A stretch of DNA of 64,000 nucleotides from Prorocentrum cordatum (Eukaryota > Sar > Dinophyceae > Prorocentrales > Prorocentraceae), in contig CAUYUJ010008557.1 in the NCBI GenBank assembly GCA_963575745.1, positions 1-64,000 on the forward strand. Reading direction: 5' to 3'. Positions 29,266 through 39,250 of this stretch are shown piece after piece. The translations under genes and the position numbers were made by a program. The first letter of the stretch is position 1, and each line of letters starts with the position of its first letter. The notes below the pieces were generated by a model that was not told where the DNA came from, ran no database searches, and saw nothing but the letters and a program-made list of their open reading frames with translations.

Positions 29266-30090
29266 GTTCCCCGAATCGGTTTGGAAAGCCTTCGGGGAAC
29301 ACCTGGGCGTCTTGAAGGTCATCTTGGCCGTCTTGGAGGCCTCTTGGGCGATCTTTCGGCGATCTTTTGGGGCTCTTGGGCCGTGTCGGGCCGTCGGAAG
29401 GCCGAAAAGAAGGAAGTGTCAAAATCCGTCGGAAACCTAAGGAACATCAATGTGTTTGGCCTCTTCTGGCCTTCCTGGAGGCCCTCTTCGGGGCCTCTTG
29501 GGCCGTCTTGTGCCAGCTTCGAGCCAACTTCGGCCATCTTGGTGGGTTTGACACGTCTGACGCCGTCGGGAGCCGTCTGGGGGGCCTTTCTGGGCCAACG
29601 GGGGACCCTCTTGGGGCGCTTCGGGGCCGTCTTGGAGGCCATCTTGGGCTTGGAGGCCATCTTGGGCGTGTTGGAGGCCTCTTGGGCCGTCTTGGGGCCC
29701 TCTTGGGGCCATCTTGGAGGCCACTTGGGCCGTCATGGGGTTTCTTGGGGGCCTCTTGGGCGATCTTGGGGGCCTCTTGGGCGATCTTGGGGGCCTCTTG
29801 GGCCGTCTGGAGCAGTGGGAATGCAGAGAAGAAGCGCATTCCCAAATCCTTCAAAAACTTTTAGGAAAACCAATGATTTTGGCCTCTTCGGGCCCTCCTG
29901 GAGGACCTCTTGGAGGCCTCTTGGGCCGTCTGGGGAGCCTCTGGGGGGCCTCTTGGCCCGTCTGGGGCCCTCTTGGACTCTCTTGGGCCGTTTGGGAGGC
30001 CGCCTTGGACCATCCTGGGCGGACTTGGAGGCCATCTTGGGCCATCTTGGCCATCTTGGAGGCCATCTTGGAGCCGTATTGGGTAGAAAA
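29266..30090. repeat. Higher-order repeat unit 2 (about 825 bp)
   Basis: Second tandem copy of unit 1. The offset grows from 822 to about 831 through the unit because of small indels in the CTTGG stretches. Confidence 0.85.
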
Positions 30091-30410
30091 TTGGGGAAGT
30101 GAGGTCCGTGGAAAAAATCCCGAGACCACTGCGGGTCGGGCCGAAACCCACTGGGAGAGTTCTTTTGGAAAAAGAGCCAAAACCCAAACCGATAGGGTCT
30201 GGCACGCTGGGCGCCCCTTTGCTGAAGCAGAAGAGGGCGGCGGATCTAGTGGCCTTCGGCCTATCTCGCCACCGTGCCTGGGTGGTGGGTCAGAGGCCTC
30301 ATGGATGTTGGTTGGGATCTCGTGGTTGGCCTCTTCGGGGCCTCTGGGGGGCAGTTTTGAGGCCACCTGGGGGGGCCTCTTGGGGGCCTCTTGGGGGTTT
30401 CTTGGGGCGG

Positions 30411-30668
30411 GAGGGGGGGGCACTCGAGTTCGGGACCCCTCGGAGGCCAAGATCCTCGTGAGGGGTGTCGAAAAATGCCCTCCCCAGAGACATCAAGCTC
30501 TAGGAGCCCCCCCGGAAAACGGAGCACAACTCGCCCCCCCCCCCCCCCCCTCCCGCCCTTCCCTGGCAGAGCCACCCTGGCCCCCCCCGTGCAGAGCTGA
30601 AACTCAGGCTGTAGGCTGTAGGCTGTAGCTGAGGCTCTTTCAAACTCACGCGCCGGATCGGCGGATAT
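30411..30668. repeat. Array-tail module copy and poly-C tract
   Basis: ATCCTCGTGAGGGGTGTCGA (about 30448) repeats the module at 928. A C-run lies at about 30533-30550 and a short CTGTAGG repeat at about 30610-30630. The end adjoins E3. Confidence 0.7.
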
Positions 30669-30764
30669 ATGGGTTGCTCTGGTGTGCCTGGTGTTTTCTG
30701 CGAGAGGTCGGACGGAAGAGGGCCGATACAGAAACGACCGTATCTGCCAATTTGCTCAAGCTCT
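30669..30764 (+). repeat. E3 split direct repeat A1
   Basis: Starts ATGGGTTGCTCTGG and includes GGTCGGACGGAAG and TGCTCA. The second copy is at 36740-36835. The first bases form an ATG in frame with the gag-like gene. Confidence 0.85.
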
Positions 30765-30767
30765 GAG

Positions 30768-32213
30768 ATGTTCGACATACTAGGCCTCCGACGGCCTGCC
30801 TGGCTGGTTGGCACCACATCGCAGTTCCACCGGCGATCTCACCCGTGCCGAGCAGCACCTCTCTGCCCGAGCTGTCCCGATTTGAGCTGCCCAGCAGGTA
30901 CTGTGTGCCCGCAGTGCCCCTTGCTGCAGTGCCCGATGCCGTTGTGTCCCTGGCAGGCCAGCGCTCCAGCTGGCGGAGGTGAGACGCCGCGCCTGCCCCA
31001 GGCGGCTGCGGCGAGGCCCTCGGCCCAGCCTGCTGCTCCGCCGGCAGCGGCCGCCGCTCGGGACCGTGAGTCCGAGCTCGCGAAGGAGGCCGCAGAGGCG
31101 ACGGCGTCGGCGTCCGCTCCAGGCTGGGCGGCAGGGCTGTCCGACCCGATCGTGCTGGCGCTGCGCTTCGTGCTCGTTGTGTTCCAGGTGTTGTGGGTCG
31201 TCGCTTGCCGAGGAGTCGGGGGTCTCCTCGGGTGCTGTCTTCGCGCAAGGGCGCCGCCAGCCCTCGAGGTTGGTCGCCCCAGCCCCGCGCGTCAAGGAGT
31301 TGGCGCGGGGCTATGCGCCGGCGAGCAGCGGTGGCACCGGCGGAGGACCTGGGGGAGATCATCGCTGGGGCGGCGACCGCTTCCTGATCAGCACTGCCGA
31401 TCAAGACGCGCGCGAAGAGAGTTACCACAGGTCGAACGCTATCGTGCTGGCCGTCCGCCATGCTCCGTTCCGGCGCGGCATGGCCGGGCTGGGCCCCGGC
31501 CGCGTGCGCCGCTTTCGGCGGAAGCTCACGGTGGCGGAGGTGAGCGCCATCGACGCTGCGCTGGACTGCGGACGAGACTTACCTGGCGAGGGAGCGCGCG
31601 GCTGGTCGCCCCACGGCGCCGCCGAGCGGAGGCTCGTGGTCGCCCTTCGACTTCGCGGGCGCGGCTGCTCCAGCGCCTGCGGCGGCCGTGGAGGGTGGCG
31701 CAGGTGCTGGCGCGCATGGCGCCGCCGGCCTGGCTGGCGCGGCGCCGGCGAAGGGGCCTGGCCCAGCGCCGGCGCGGGCGCTGCGGCCATGGCCGAAACG
31801 GCGGCTACCGCGGGGGCTCCTGCACTGTTCGCCCCGCCCGCGACGCCCGAGCGGGTCGTAGTGGAGACCGCCGCGGCTCGGTCGCGCGGTGCCATTGCGC
31901 AGCTGAATTGGACGGAGAGGCTCGGCGGCTACGTGGGCATCATGAAGGTGAACGACGGCCGGGCCTGCGCGGGGCTGAGGGCCAGGCAGCGGGCCACGCT
32001 GGCCAAGGCGATGGCGAGAAGGATGGAGGCGAGCGGGCGAAGGGCAGAAGCGGCCGCGGCCGCGGCCTGTCTTGGTTTGCATTCTTGGACAAGGCCTCGG
32101 TCTTCACGGGGAATTCAGAGAAGGGCGGGGGGGTGATGGTCTGCCCGGCGCTCCTCCAGCACGCGTCGGCGATGGCGGAGAGGGGCGCGAGCACGCTCGG
32201 GGCCCTGCGCTAG
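30768..32213 (+). pseudogene. E3 gag-like Cys/Pro-rich protein, frameshifted
   Basis: ATG at 30768, 4 nt after A1 (an in-frame ATG also exists at 30669). The first frame has a Cys-Pro cluster (CPSCPDLSCPAGTVCPQCP, CPMPLCPWQ), a linker and a hydrophobic segment (IVLALRFVLVVFQVLWVVAC). After a break near 31210-31290 the second frame (to 32136) reads DRFLISTADQDAREESYHRS and RVRRFRRKLTVAEVSAID. The gene is collinear with that of E4. A membrane segment in a gag position is unusual. The end near 32136-32213 is uncertain. Confidence 0.6.
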
Positions 32214-32479
32214 ACCGTGGAGGAGCGCCGCGCCCTCTCAGGGCAGTGGGCGCGCCTTCTGGCAGGATGCCCCCCGACCTGCCTAGGGCGACCCATGGGT
32301 CTACGCGGCTGCGCCGTCTATCCCCGCCGGCGCTGGACACGTGCACGGGGGGCTTCTTGCTGTCCTTCGGGGGCGCTGCCAGCGTGACATTATCCCGATT
32401 GCTTCATCGCCCCTCTTCATTCCGATCTCCCGCCGCTCGACATAACATTGCGACCGTTAACCGGTCAGCAGAGCGGAGG
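32214..32479 (+). other. E3 inter-gene region, no clear frame
   Basis: Broken coding-like sequence between gag and RT remnants; nothing further is recognised. Confidence 0.4.
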
Positions 32480-33400
32480 CTTCATCGTCGCCGACGCCGA
32501 GAGGACGTCGTTGATGAGGTGATAGGAACGTTCAACGAGATGCACTGTGGTCCGGAGGGCCCAGATGGCCTGCCGCGGTGGAGTCCTGACCGGCCACCGC
32601 TCGCAGAACCTGCCGAGGTGCGTCGGGGGCCCGAGGCCGCTGCGAAGCGCTCCGAGGGTCCGCCGACGGACCTCGACGGCCCGGGGGCCCTCGCGGAGCT
32701 CCCGGCTTCGCAGGCGTATCGCGTGGAGGCCGTGGCGCTTTCTCCGGTCGGCTTCGACGACGTCGACCGCGTCTCCCTGCCTGCCGCGTCGACCTCGCGC
32801 CGAAGTCGCTGGAGACGCGTGCTGGGGATGCGGGCCGGAAGATCGCTGACCGTCTACATGAGCTGGAACTTCCCCGAGAGCACGGGTTGGGGCGCGCGAG
32901 GGGCGCGGGGCCACGTCGTCTGCATATGTGGATGCTCGCCTTCGTGGCCCGAGGCTGCGCGAGAGGGTGCTGCAGCTGCTGGTGGGCGTCGACCTCGCCG
33001 GCTTCCACTTGTCCTGTGAATGCACTGTCGGGCTCTTCTTTGTGCGCGAGAAATCGGGCGATCTCAAGATGATCCTGCATGGCCGCTTTTCTTGGTTTGG
33101 TTTTGGCACTGCTGGCAAGGTTGAGCTCGCGTCGGGCTCGGCCTGCTGTCGCGTCGCCGTGGGCGGGGGGCCCCGCCCCGGTCGAAGGCGCGGGCATTGT
33201 CGATTATGTTTAAAGCATCCTGTTGCCGTCTTGATTGCAGATACCTCGGTCCCCCATCCGCTCGCGCAGGCGATTTTGTTCTTGATGCGCTGTCTTGCGG
33301 TGCATCTGTGCCCCATGGTCTGGGCAGTGAGCCCTTGGATCTGCCGGGCTGTCGACGAAAAGATCAGTGCCAGAGCCCTTGGGGCCAGTGCTCGTAATCT
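32480..33400 (+). pseudogene. E3 reverse transcriptase remnant
   Basis: The spacer region (DEVIGTFNEMHCGPEGPDGL, PTDLDGPGALAELPASQAYR, VEAVALSPVGFDDVD) is in the frame ending at 33019. The fingers region in a second frame (32928-33467) reads DARLRGPRLRERVLQLLVG and VGLFFVREKSGDLKMILHGR, corresponding to the V-x-FFVKKK-G-x-R-x-I-x-D-C-R strand of retroelement RTs; the usual D-C-R is changed to H-G-R. Palm motifs B and C are not recognisable, so the gene is heavily decayed. Confidence 0.55.
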
Positions 33401-34799
33401 CCTGTTGGATGGCCGCCTTCCCCAGACTTCAAAAACATGGGTTCGCGCGTGCCGAGCGCGTTGGTAACTCTGCCTCATTCGCTCGTGCCTCGAGCGAAGC
33501 TGGCGACGTGGCTGGAGCAGTCGACGGGGGGCCCCAGAGCGCTGGCTTGCCTATTCGCCCGGCGGAGGAGGGCGCGGGCGGCCAGACGTTGGGCTTGGAG
33601 TTCGGGGGGGCGGGCGCGGTCATCGGGCTAAACCTTTGTCTGCGTTAGCGGTTCCGCCCAGGCATCCAGCATCTTCCTGGCCGCGGCAGGTGTTCCGGGG
33701 ATGCGTTGTAGGAAGTCATCTCTCACTTCGCCTCTCGAGGCCTCGTCCGCTGGGGGCTCCTGGGCGCGCCGGGGGCCGCGCGCGCCTTCGCGGAGAGCGC
33801 GGGGCCTCGGGTTCTTCAGCTACGGGGGGCTGTTCGGCGTGAGCTTCGATGGCGCAGATCTTCCGTCGTCTCATCCTGCAGGGGCGCCGGGGGGGCCATC
33901 GGCAATGCAGTCTCGTGCGTGGGCCCCTCGCGGTTGGGGGGGCAGGCGCGGCTGAAGAGATCGCCCCCGCCGACGTCGCCGTCGAGCGGTCGCCCTGCAC
34001 CGAGAGGTGGAAGTCCGGGAATGATTCGGAGAGGTCGGCCCTGCCCCGGGAGTTCGACATCGGCAGACGGAAGGGCGAGGTCGAGGCCCCTTGGGCCCAC
34101 GGAGGTCCGGGCCCAATAGTCTAGCTCGAGGCCCATCGAGGTCTTCCCGAGGCACCCAGAGGCGCTGTTCAGGAGCTCGCCTAGGGAGGTCTGGGGCGGC
34201 GTCTGGAGGCGCGTTCTGTCGAAGCCCTGGGGCCGCGAGGAAGCTGAGGCCATCTTGGCGGGCTGTGCTCCGGTGTGCTGTCTTCGTCATTGGCTGCGGT
34301 CGGTAACAGTTGGCGTGGCCCGCGTCACTCCTGAATGACTCGATGGCTCCGTTGCTAGCTCTGCTCTAGGGGCGCTCGTCCTCTGCCCCGCCCGCCCCAG
34401 CGCATCTGCAGGCGCGTCGCCGCCTTGACTCTCTGCAGCGGCTGCGGGGTCGCCTGGCGCCGGGCGCCTTCGGGGCGCAACGGCGCTGACCCGGCGAATC
34501 GAGTCCCGCCTGGGCTGACCGAGCCGCGGCCGCAGATGGCCGGGGCCGCGCCGCTCCGTCTGGCGGCGCGCGGGCAGCCCCGCGGGCCTCTCGGGGGCCG
34601 CCCGCGCGCCGCCGCCAGGCCTCGAGCCTCGAGCTCCCGCTGGGCCTCGGCCGCGGCCCGTTCGAGGGCACCTCGGCCGCCCGGGGTAGAGAGCGACCGT
34701 CGAGCTGTGAGACGGCTCGAGAGGCGTCAGAGGGTCGGCGGCGAGATCATTCCGACCGTCAACCAGACTCAGATCTTCTCGGAGACGGAGTCTGGCTCG
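33401..34799 (+). other. E3 internal region without recognisable domains
   Basis: GC-rich sequence with several open frames on both strands and no motif that I can place. By position it should hold RT palm and RNase H remnants, but I cannot see them. Confidence 0.4.
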
Positions 34800-35610
34800 G
34801 TGCCGACGAGGCGAGAGCGCCGCCGTCGAGGGCAGATGTTCGCAACTTGGTTCCAGATGATGACCCTCGCGCCGTCTCCAGTTGCGTCGCTGGATGCTGC
34901 CCTGGCCGCGTACTTCCACGAACAGCGCCTGGAGGGCGGAGAGAGCGCGGGCGCCTGGAAGCGGTTTGCCGCGATGGCCTGCGCCGGCATTGCGTTCGGC
35001 GTGAAGTATGTCACCCCTCCGCGTGCCGTCCGAGCTGCGAGAGGCTGGCGGCGTCTGGCTCCGCCCAGGTCAAGGCCGCCGCTCCCCTGGGCGGCGCTCT
35101 GCCTCGTCATCCGGGCGCTGGCGGGCGCTGGCGAGACCGAGATCGCCGCCCCGACTGCGTTGGCGTTCGCGCTCTACCTTCGGCCGTCCGAGGCGCTGCG
35201 GCTGACTGCCGTTAGCCTGATCACGCTGTCCGCGTTGCGCGGCGGGCCCCGGGGCATCTGGCCGGGGCGCGGCGCTGCGCCCGCGCGAGCGGGGGTTTGC
35301 CGGCAAGACGGGCGCGTGCGACGATTCGCTGCCGATCGACAGCCCAGCCTCCCCGTGGCGCTCGGGCCCGCTGGAGGAGCTCGTCGGGGTCCGTTCGCCA
35401 GGGCAGCCATTGTTCGACGTGGCGCACAACGCGTGGGGCGCCATGTTCCAGGTGGCTGCTCGGGCAGGCGGGCTGCGGGGGCTGGGGGCGATCGCCCCCC
35501 GCCAGCTGCGCCGCGGCGGCGCGCGGCGCGGGCCGCCGGCCGAGGCTCGCGCCCAGGGCGGGGTGAAGATGCGGGGGAGGTGGGCCGCGGACCAAGCGCG
35601 CCAAAGGAGG
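34800..35610 (+). pseudogene. E3 tyrosine recombinase, decayed
   Basis: The first frame (34425-35891 open frame, relevant part about 34800-35230) gives PVASLDAALAAYFHEQRLEG, ARGWRRLAPPRSRPPLPWAA and the Arg-I box FALYLRPSEALRLTA. A shift near 35230-35290 leads to FAGKTGACDDSLPIDSP (Lys region), then PLFDVAHNAWGAMFQVAARA, IAPRQLRRGG at the HxxR position (His absent, Arg kept) and MRGRWAADQARQRR, where the expected catalytic Tyr has been replaced. The order Arg, Lys, x-x-x-Arg, GRW identifies the family; the copy should be inactive. Confidence 0.7.
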
Positions 35611-36099
35611 GCGAATCCAGGTGCAGCCGAGCTCCCCCCCGGCCGCCGCGCGGGACCTGGCCCGCCGAGCACTGGCCGCAGTTGGCGACCAAGCTGCCTT
35701 CGTCGCGGCCAGAGGCCGCCCAGCGATGCAGGACGTGTTCCCCGGCAGCGGCAATCAGTCTCGAGCTTGGCGTCTTTCGTTCAGAGGTTCGACGGCTGCC
35801 CTCGAGCTTGACATTATCCGCGACGCCGCCGCGCATGTTCTCAGCGGGCATTTTCAGCGTCGCAGTCGAGGTTGGATTCGAGGCAGGTTGATGCCATCTG
35901 CATGGGTAGCCGCTCCGTGTCAGTCGCTATCGAGAGCCCGTGAAAGGCCCAGTGGACCTCCTCCCATTCGAGTCGCTGAACAGCCCGTGTGAGTCCCAGG
36001 CCGTATTGCAGCAGGCTCTTTTGAGATCAGTAGAGGCGACTTCCTGGCTTGTTTCAGCTTTGGCCTTTTAACCTTATGCGGGGCCCTCAGCGTCCCCGT
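35611..36099 (+). other. E3 region between recombinase and methyltransferase-like block
   Basis: Decayed coding-like sequence. About 36020-36095 (GDFLACFSFGLLTLCGAL in one frame) probably belongs to the next block. Confidence 0.4.
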
Positions 36100-36370
36100 G
36101 GTTATGGAGGCCCCGGCCACGCTCTGGCTTTGGCATCTTTCTTGGGCACTAGCGCTAGCAGGTCTTGGGGGTGTCTGGGAGATCGACGTAGATTTCTGTG
36201 CTTTTGGGGGGCACTGGCGAAAACGGACCAAGATTCGGTTTAGCCATCTCGACTTCAGCCTCTTGCAGCACGCGCTCTGTAGCGGCCGAGGTGTTTGCAG
36301 TTTTTTCGCGGCGCCCGCGCCAGGGCCTGGATCGAGGGAGATTCCACCAGGCGTTTCTGGATTCACATAG
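36100..36370 (+). pseudogene. E3 methyltransferase-like block
   Basis: Reads VVMEAPATLWLWHLSWALAL, GGVWEIDVDFCAFGGHWRKR and TKIRFSHLDF. It matches the E-x-P-x-x-S/W-x-x-W...F-D-x-C-x-x-G-x-x-x-x-K/R-x-T pattern of the E2 block (CMHGGSSKKPTTLASN) and E1 (HPWHSFLWYL). In E3 it lies downstream of the recombinase, unlike E1 and E2. Function is inferred from similarity to the E2 block, which also has a Pro-Pro-Cys motif; the catalytic half is not seen here. Confidence 0.5.
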
Positions 36371-36520
36371 CCGAGCCACGCCCCCAAGGTGCGCGTGGGC
36401 CGGCAGTGCAAGCGCATGAGCAAGCATGTAAGCAAGCTCTTCGAATCCAAGAAAGTTCGAGCATTATCCAGATATGTGACCTAAGGCAAGTGCTGACTTT
36501 CGCGAGTTGGATTGTTGCGC

Positions 36521-36734
36521 GCAATTTTGGTCACGTGATCGGCGCGCGAGGTCGCCGCGACAAAGTAGAGCGGCATCGTCTCTGCAACTCGCTCTAGGTC
36601 AAGATCATGCAGATGTGAGATGAGATGAGACGGGCGCCGAGAGGCGGACCAGGCTTCAGCCCAGACAGTTGGGTCCCAGCAGGGTCGCGCTTAGGGCTTT
36701 TTGACATATCAAGGCTGGCGCCCGAGAGTCCGCC
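36521..36734 (+). repeat. E3 split direct repeat B1
   Basis: Contains GGTCACGTGATCGGCGCGCG, AGGTCGCCGCGACAAAGT and CCCGAGAGTCCGCC. Matches 36893-37050 except for an extra stretch of roughly 55 bp in the middle. Confidence 0.82.
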
Positions 36735-36739
36735 AAAGC

Positions 36740-36835
36740 ATGGGTTGCTCTGGCGCGCCTAGTGCTCGCTGCGCGGGGTCGGACGGAAGGTGGCCGATGC
36801 GCGCGCGACCGCATGTGCCGATGTGCTCATGCTTC
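36740..36835 (+). repeat. E3 split direct repeat A2
   Basis: Second copy of A1, 5 bp after B1. Confidence 0.85.
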
Positions 36836-36892
36836 CCACCATCTTGGCTCCATTCTGGTCCCCCCCCAGCCCTTTTTCATGTGGAGCGTCTA

Positions 36893-37050
36893 AGAATTGC
36901 GCGGTCATGTGATCGATATGCGAGGTCGCCGCAACAAAATCGAGCGGCGCCATCTCTGCAGTTGGCTTTGGGCCAAGATCACACAGAGATAGATGTTGAT
37001 CTGCTTTGGGAAATCGACGATCTCGCAAGGCTGGTGCCCGAGAGTCCGCC
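36893..37050 (+). repeat. E3 split direct repeat B2
   Basis: Second copy of B1 (GGTCATGTGATCGATATGCG...GTGCCCGAGAGTCCGCC). The TATATG tract starts about 10 bp further on. Confidence 0.82.
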
Positions 37051-37353
37051 CGAGTACGGATATGTATATATATATATGCTTATGTACATACGTATGTATT
37101 TGTTCAGTGAATTGTAAATGGTTACGTATATGTATGTAAATGAATGGTTGTAGACGTTCATAGATATGTACAATAGCGCACACGCATATGTATGTTCTAC
37201 GTGTATGGAAGTGTTTATGTGTGTGCCTATCCATACATATAGAGCATGCGAATACACATACATATAGAACATATACATATACACACATATATGTTATTGT
37301 TTATGTGTGAAGATGACCATGTCTATACGTACGTGCACACATGTGCATACATA

Positions 37354-37396
<43 letters not shown>

Positions 37397-37900
37397 TGTA
37401 TGTTGGTGTGTGTGCCTGTGTATATGTATACGCATACGTACACGTACATGTAGGTGTACATGTATTTGTGTATGAATGCGTATATATGTGTATGCGCGTG
37501 TATATGGATGCATGTGTGCATGCATGTTGTACGATTATATGGGCATGTCTTTGTAAGTGATTTGGTATGTTGCTTGGCGTGTGTATGCGTATGTGTAGTT
37601 GCAGAGGGTGGATGCTGACTCCAGTGTTTATGAGTGTGTATACGCATAGGTATATAGATGTATATGACCTATATCAGCGTCACTTCCAATTCACATGTAT
37701 ATGTTCATATTGATGATTTGGTGTACTATGTGCATATGTCTCAAATTGCGGGTATGTCTATGTTTATGTGTACGTGTATGTGTGCATGTGTATACGTATG
37801 TGTACATGTACGCGCATGCGTACATGTAGATGTTTAATGTTATCTGCATGCGCGTGTGTGTATGTATACCAAACATTCGTAAATCCACATATGTATGTAA
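37051..37900. repeat. Alternating purine-pyrimidine TATATG tract (right flank of E3)
   Basis: TATATA, TACATATG, GTGTATGTG and related alternating sequence, including a (TA)n core at 37347-37396. Confidence 0.9.
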
Positions 37901-38600
37901 GCATCCCTGTACGCGTGCGCACACATGTGTATCCCATAATGCCCTACGGGCCCCCTCAGCCTTGTGGTGCCCTTTGAGTTCCGTGACTCTTGCGAATCCT
38001 GTTAGCCCTACGAGCTTTATGCCCGCCCCCCTCCCCGAGCCCTGTACGCACCATGTGCCACTCAAGCCCTACAAGCTCGACGTTCCCTATGAACTATATG
38101 CGTCCAAAGCCTCATGAGCCCCATGAGCCCTCATATCCTTGTGCGCTCACAGCAACATAGACCCCATGAACCGCGCGAGCCCCCACGATGAACCTTACGA
38201 GCCCTACGAACTAAATGCGCCCAACACACCATGATCGCCATGAACCACACGAAACCTCGCGATGCGCCCAATGACTTCCATAAGCACTATTGGCCACGTG
38301 TGTCCGAAGCCTCGTTCGCCCTATAAGCCATCTGCGCCCAAGGCCATATGACCCCGATGAGCCACACGACCTTCCACGGTGAGCTTATGAGCCCGACGAT
38401 CCACGTGAGGAGTCTCCCGCACATCAAAAGCCTCGTGAGCGCTACGATCCCCAACCAGAGAGCTTGCACATGGGAGCAGCCAGTCCCATCGCAACGATTG
38501 GTCCTACGAGCCCAGCGAGGCCCATGTACCAACAGGCCGGAGCGCAGGAGGCACCAGTGGTCGCGGAGCGCTTTTTTGGCGCCATGCTATCACGATTTGA
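37901..38600. repeat. Degenerate short repeat with CCCTACGAGCC / CCATGAGCC units
   Basis: Loose repetition of CC(C)TA(C/T)GAGC, ATGAACCAC and ATGCGCCCAA, spacing about 10-30 bp. No gene is recognised. Confidence 0.6.
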
Positions 38601-38659
38601 ACAGTGAAGCGAATCGAGCCGGTCAAGCCATTTCTTCTATCCCTCTATCTGCTGATCGA

Positions 38660-39250
38660 TGTGCGTATATATAATACCCATAGGAACATGCGTATCTGCA
38701 TGTGCATATGTGTAGTCGCATGGATATGTATATGCTCACACACATATATTCACACATTCATACATACATCTGTACATACCTATGTACACATTTTTCCGCT
38801 GGCGGCGAGGCAGAGTTGGCTGCACCAGCAACATTGGGCAAGACTGGGGCACTGAACAGCGAATTGGCCAGAATGCAAGAGTGGGGAAAAAGGGCCGAAC
38901 GGGCGGCCGCGGGGGGGGGGAAAAGAAAAGGCTACTTAGAGGTGCACTAGTTCTCTCTTACATATGTGCAAATGATTTATTGGGTACATGCATAGATGTA
39001 TGTGCTTGTGCATGTGTATAGTAAGTTCGGATTGGAAGCGCGTGTTCATATGTTGAAATGTAAGTGTGCATGCGTGCGCAACTATTCAAGTGCATACAGT
39101 ACTTGTGTAGGCTTATGCGGTTGTACACGTATAAGTATATGTTTGTGTATGTGTCTACGTATAGTCTTGTGTATACGCATTTGAACATGCGCATCGCTGC
39201 CAATGCATGCATATTCGTATGTATACTGCATTGGCCATAACGAGGGCGCT
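38660..39250. repeat. Alternating purine-pyrimidine tracts with a short interruption
   Basis: TATG-type sequence at 38660-38795 and 38960-39240, separated by about 160 bp of ordinary sequence (38800-38950). No YR element end is recognised here. Confidence 0.8.

Larger units (their letters stand above)
28041..30410. repeat. Large CTTGG-type array with higher-order structure
   Basis: Degenerate CTTGG units with embedded non-array modules. A CTTGGACTCTC...GGACCATCCTGGGCGGA block occurs three times (about 28063, 29141, 29972). All long open frames here follow from the repeat and are not genes. Confidence 0.88.
30669..37050 (+). mobile_element. E3: decayed PAT/Ngaro-type tyrosine-recombinase retrotransposon
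   Basis: A1 (30669-30764), gag-like (30768-32210), RT remnant (about 32480-33400), YR (about 34800-35610), methyltransferase-like block (36100-36370), B1 (36521-36734), A2 (36740-36835), B2 (36893-37050). Repeat pairs are only about three-quarters to four-fifths alike by eye, and the YR has lost essential residues, so this is the oldest of the three. RNase H was not found. The right end joins a TATATG tract directly; the left end shows only a short GGATATATGG at the junction. Confidence 0.8.

Noticed and set aside
28672-30102. 476-residue Gly/Ser/Trp-rich frame
   Set aside because: By-product of the CTTGG array; equivalent frames occur in every CTTGG block and on the other strand.
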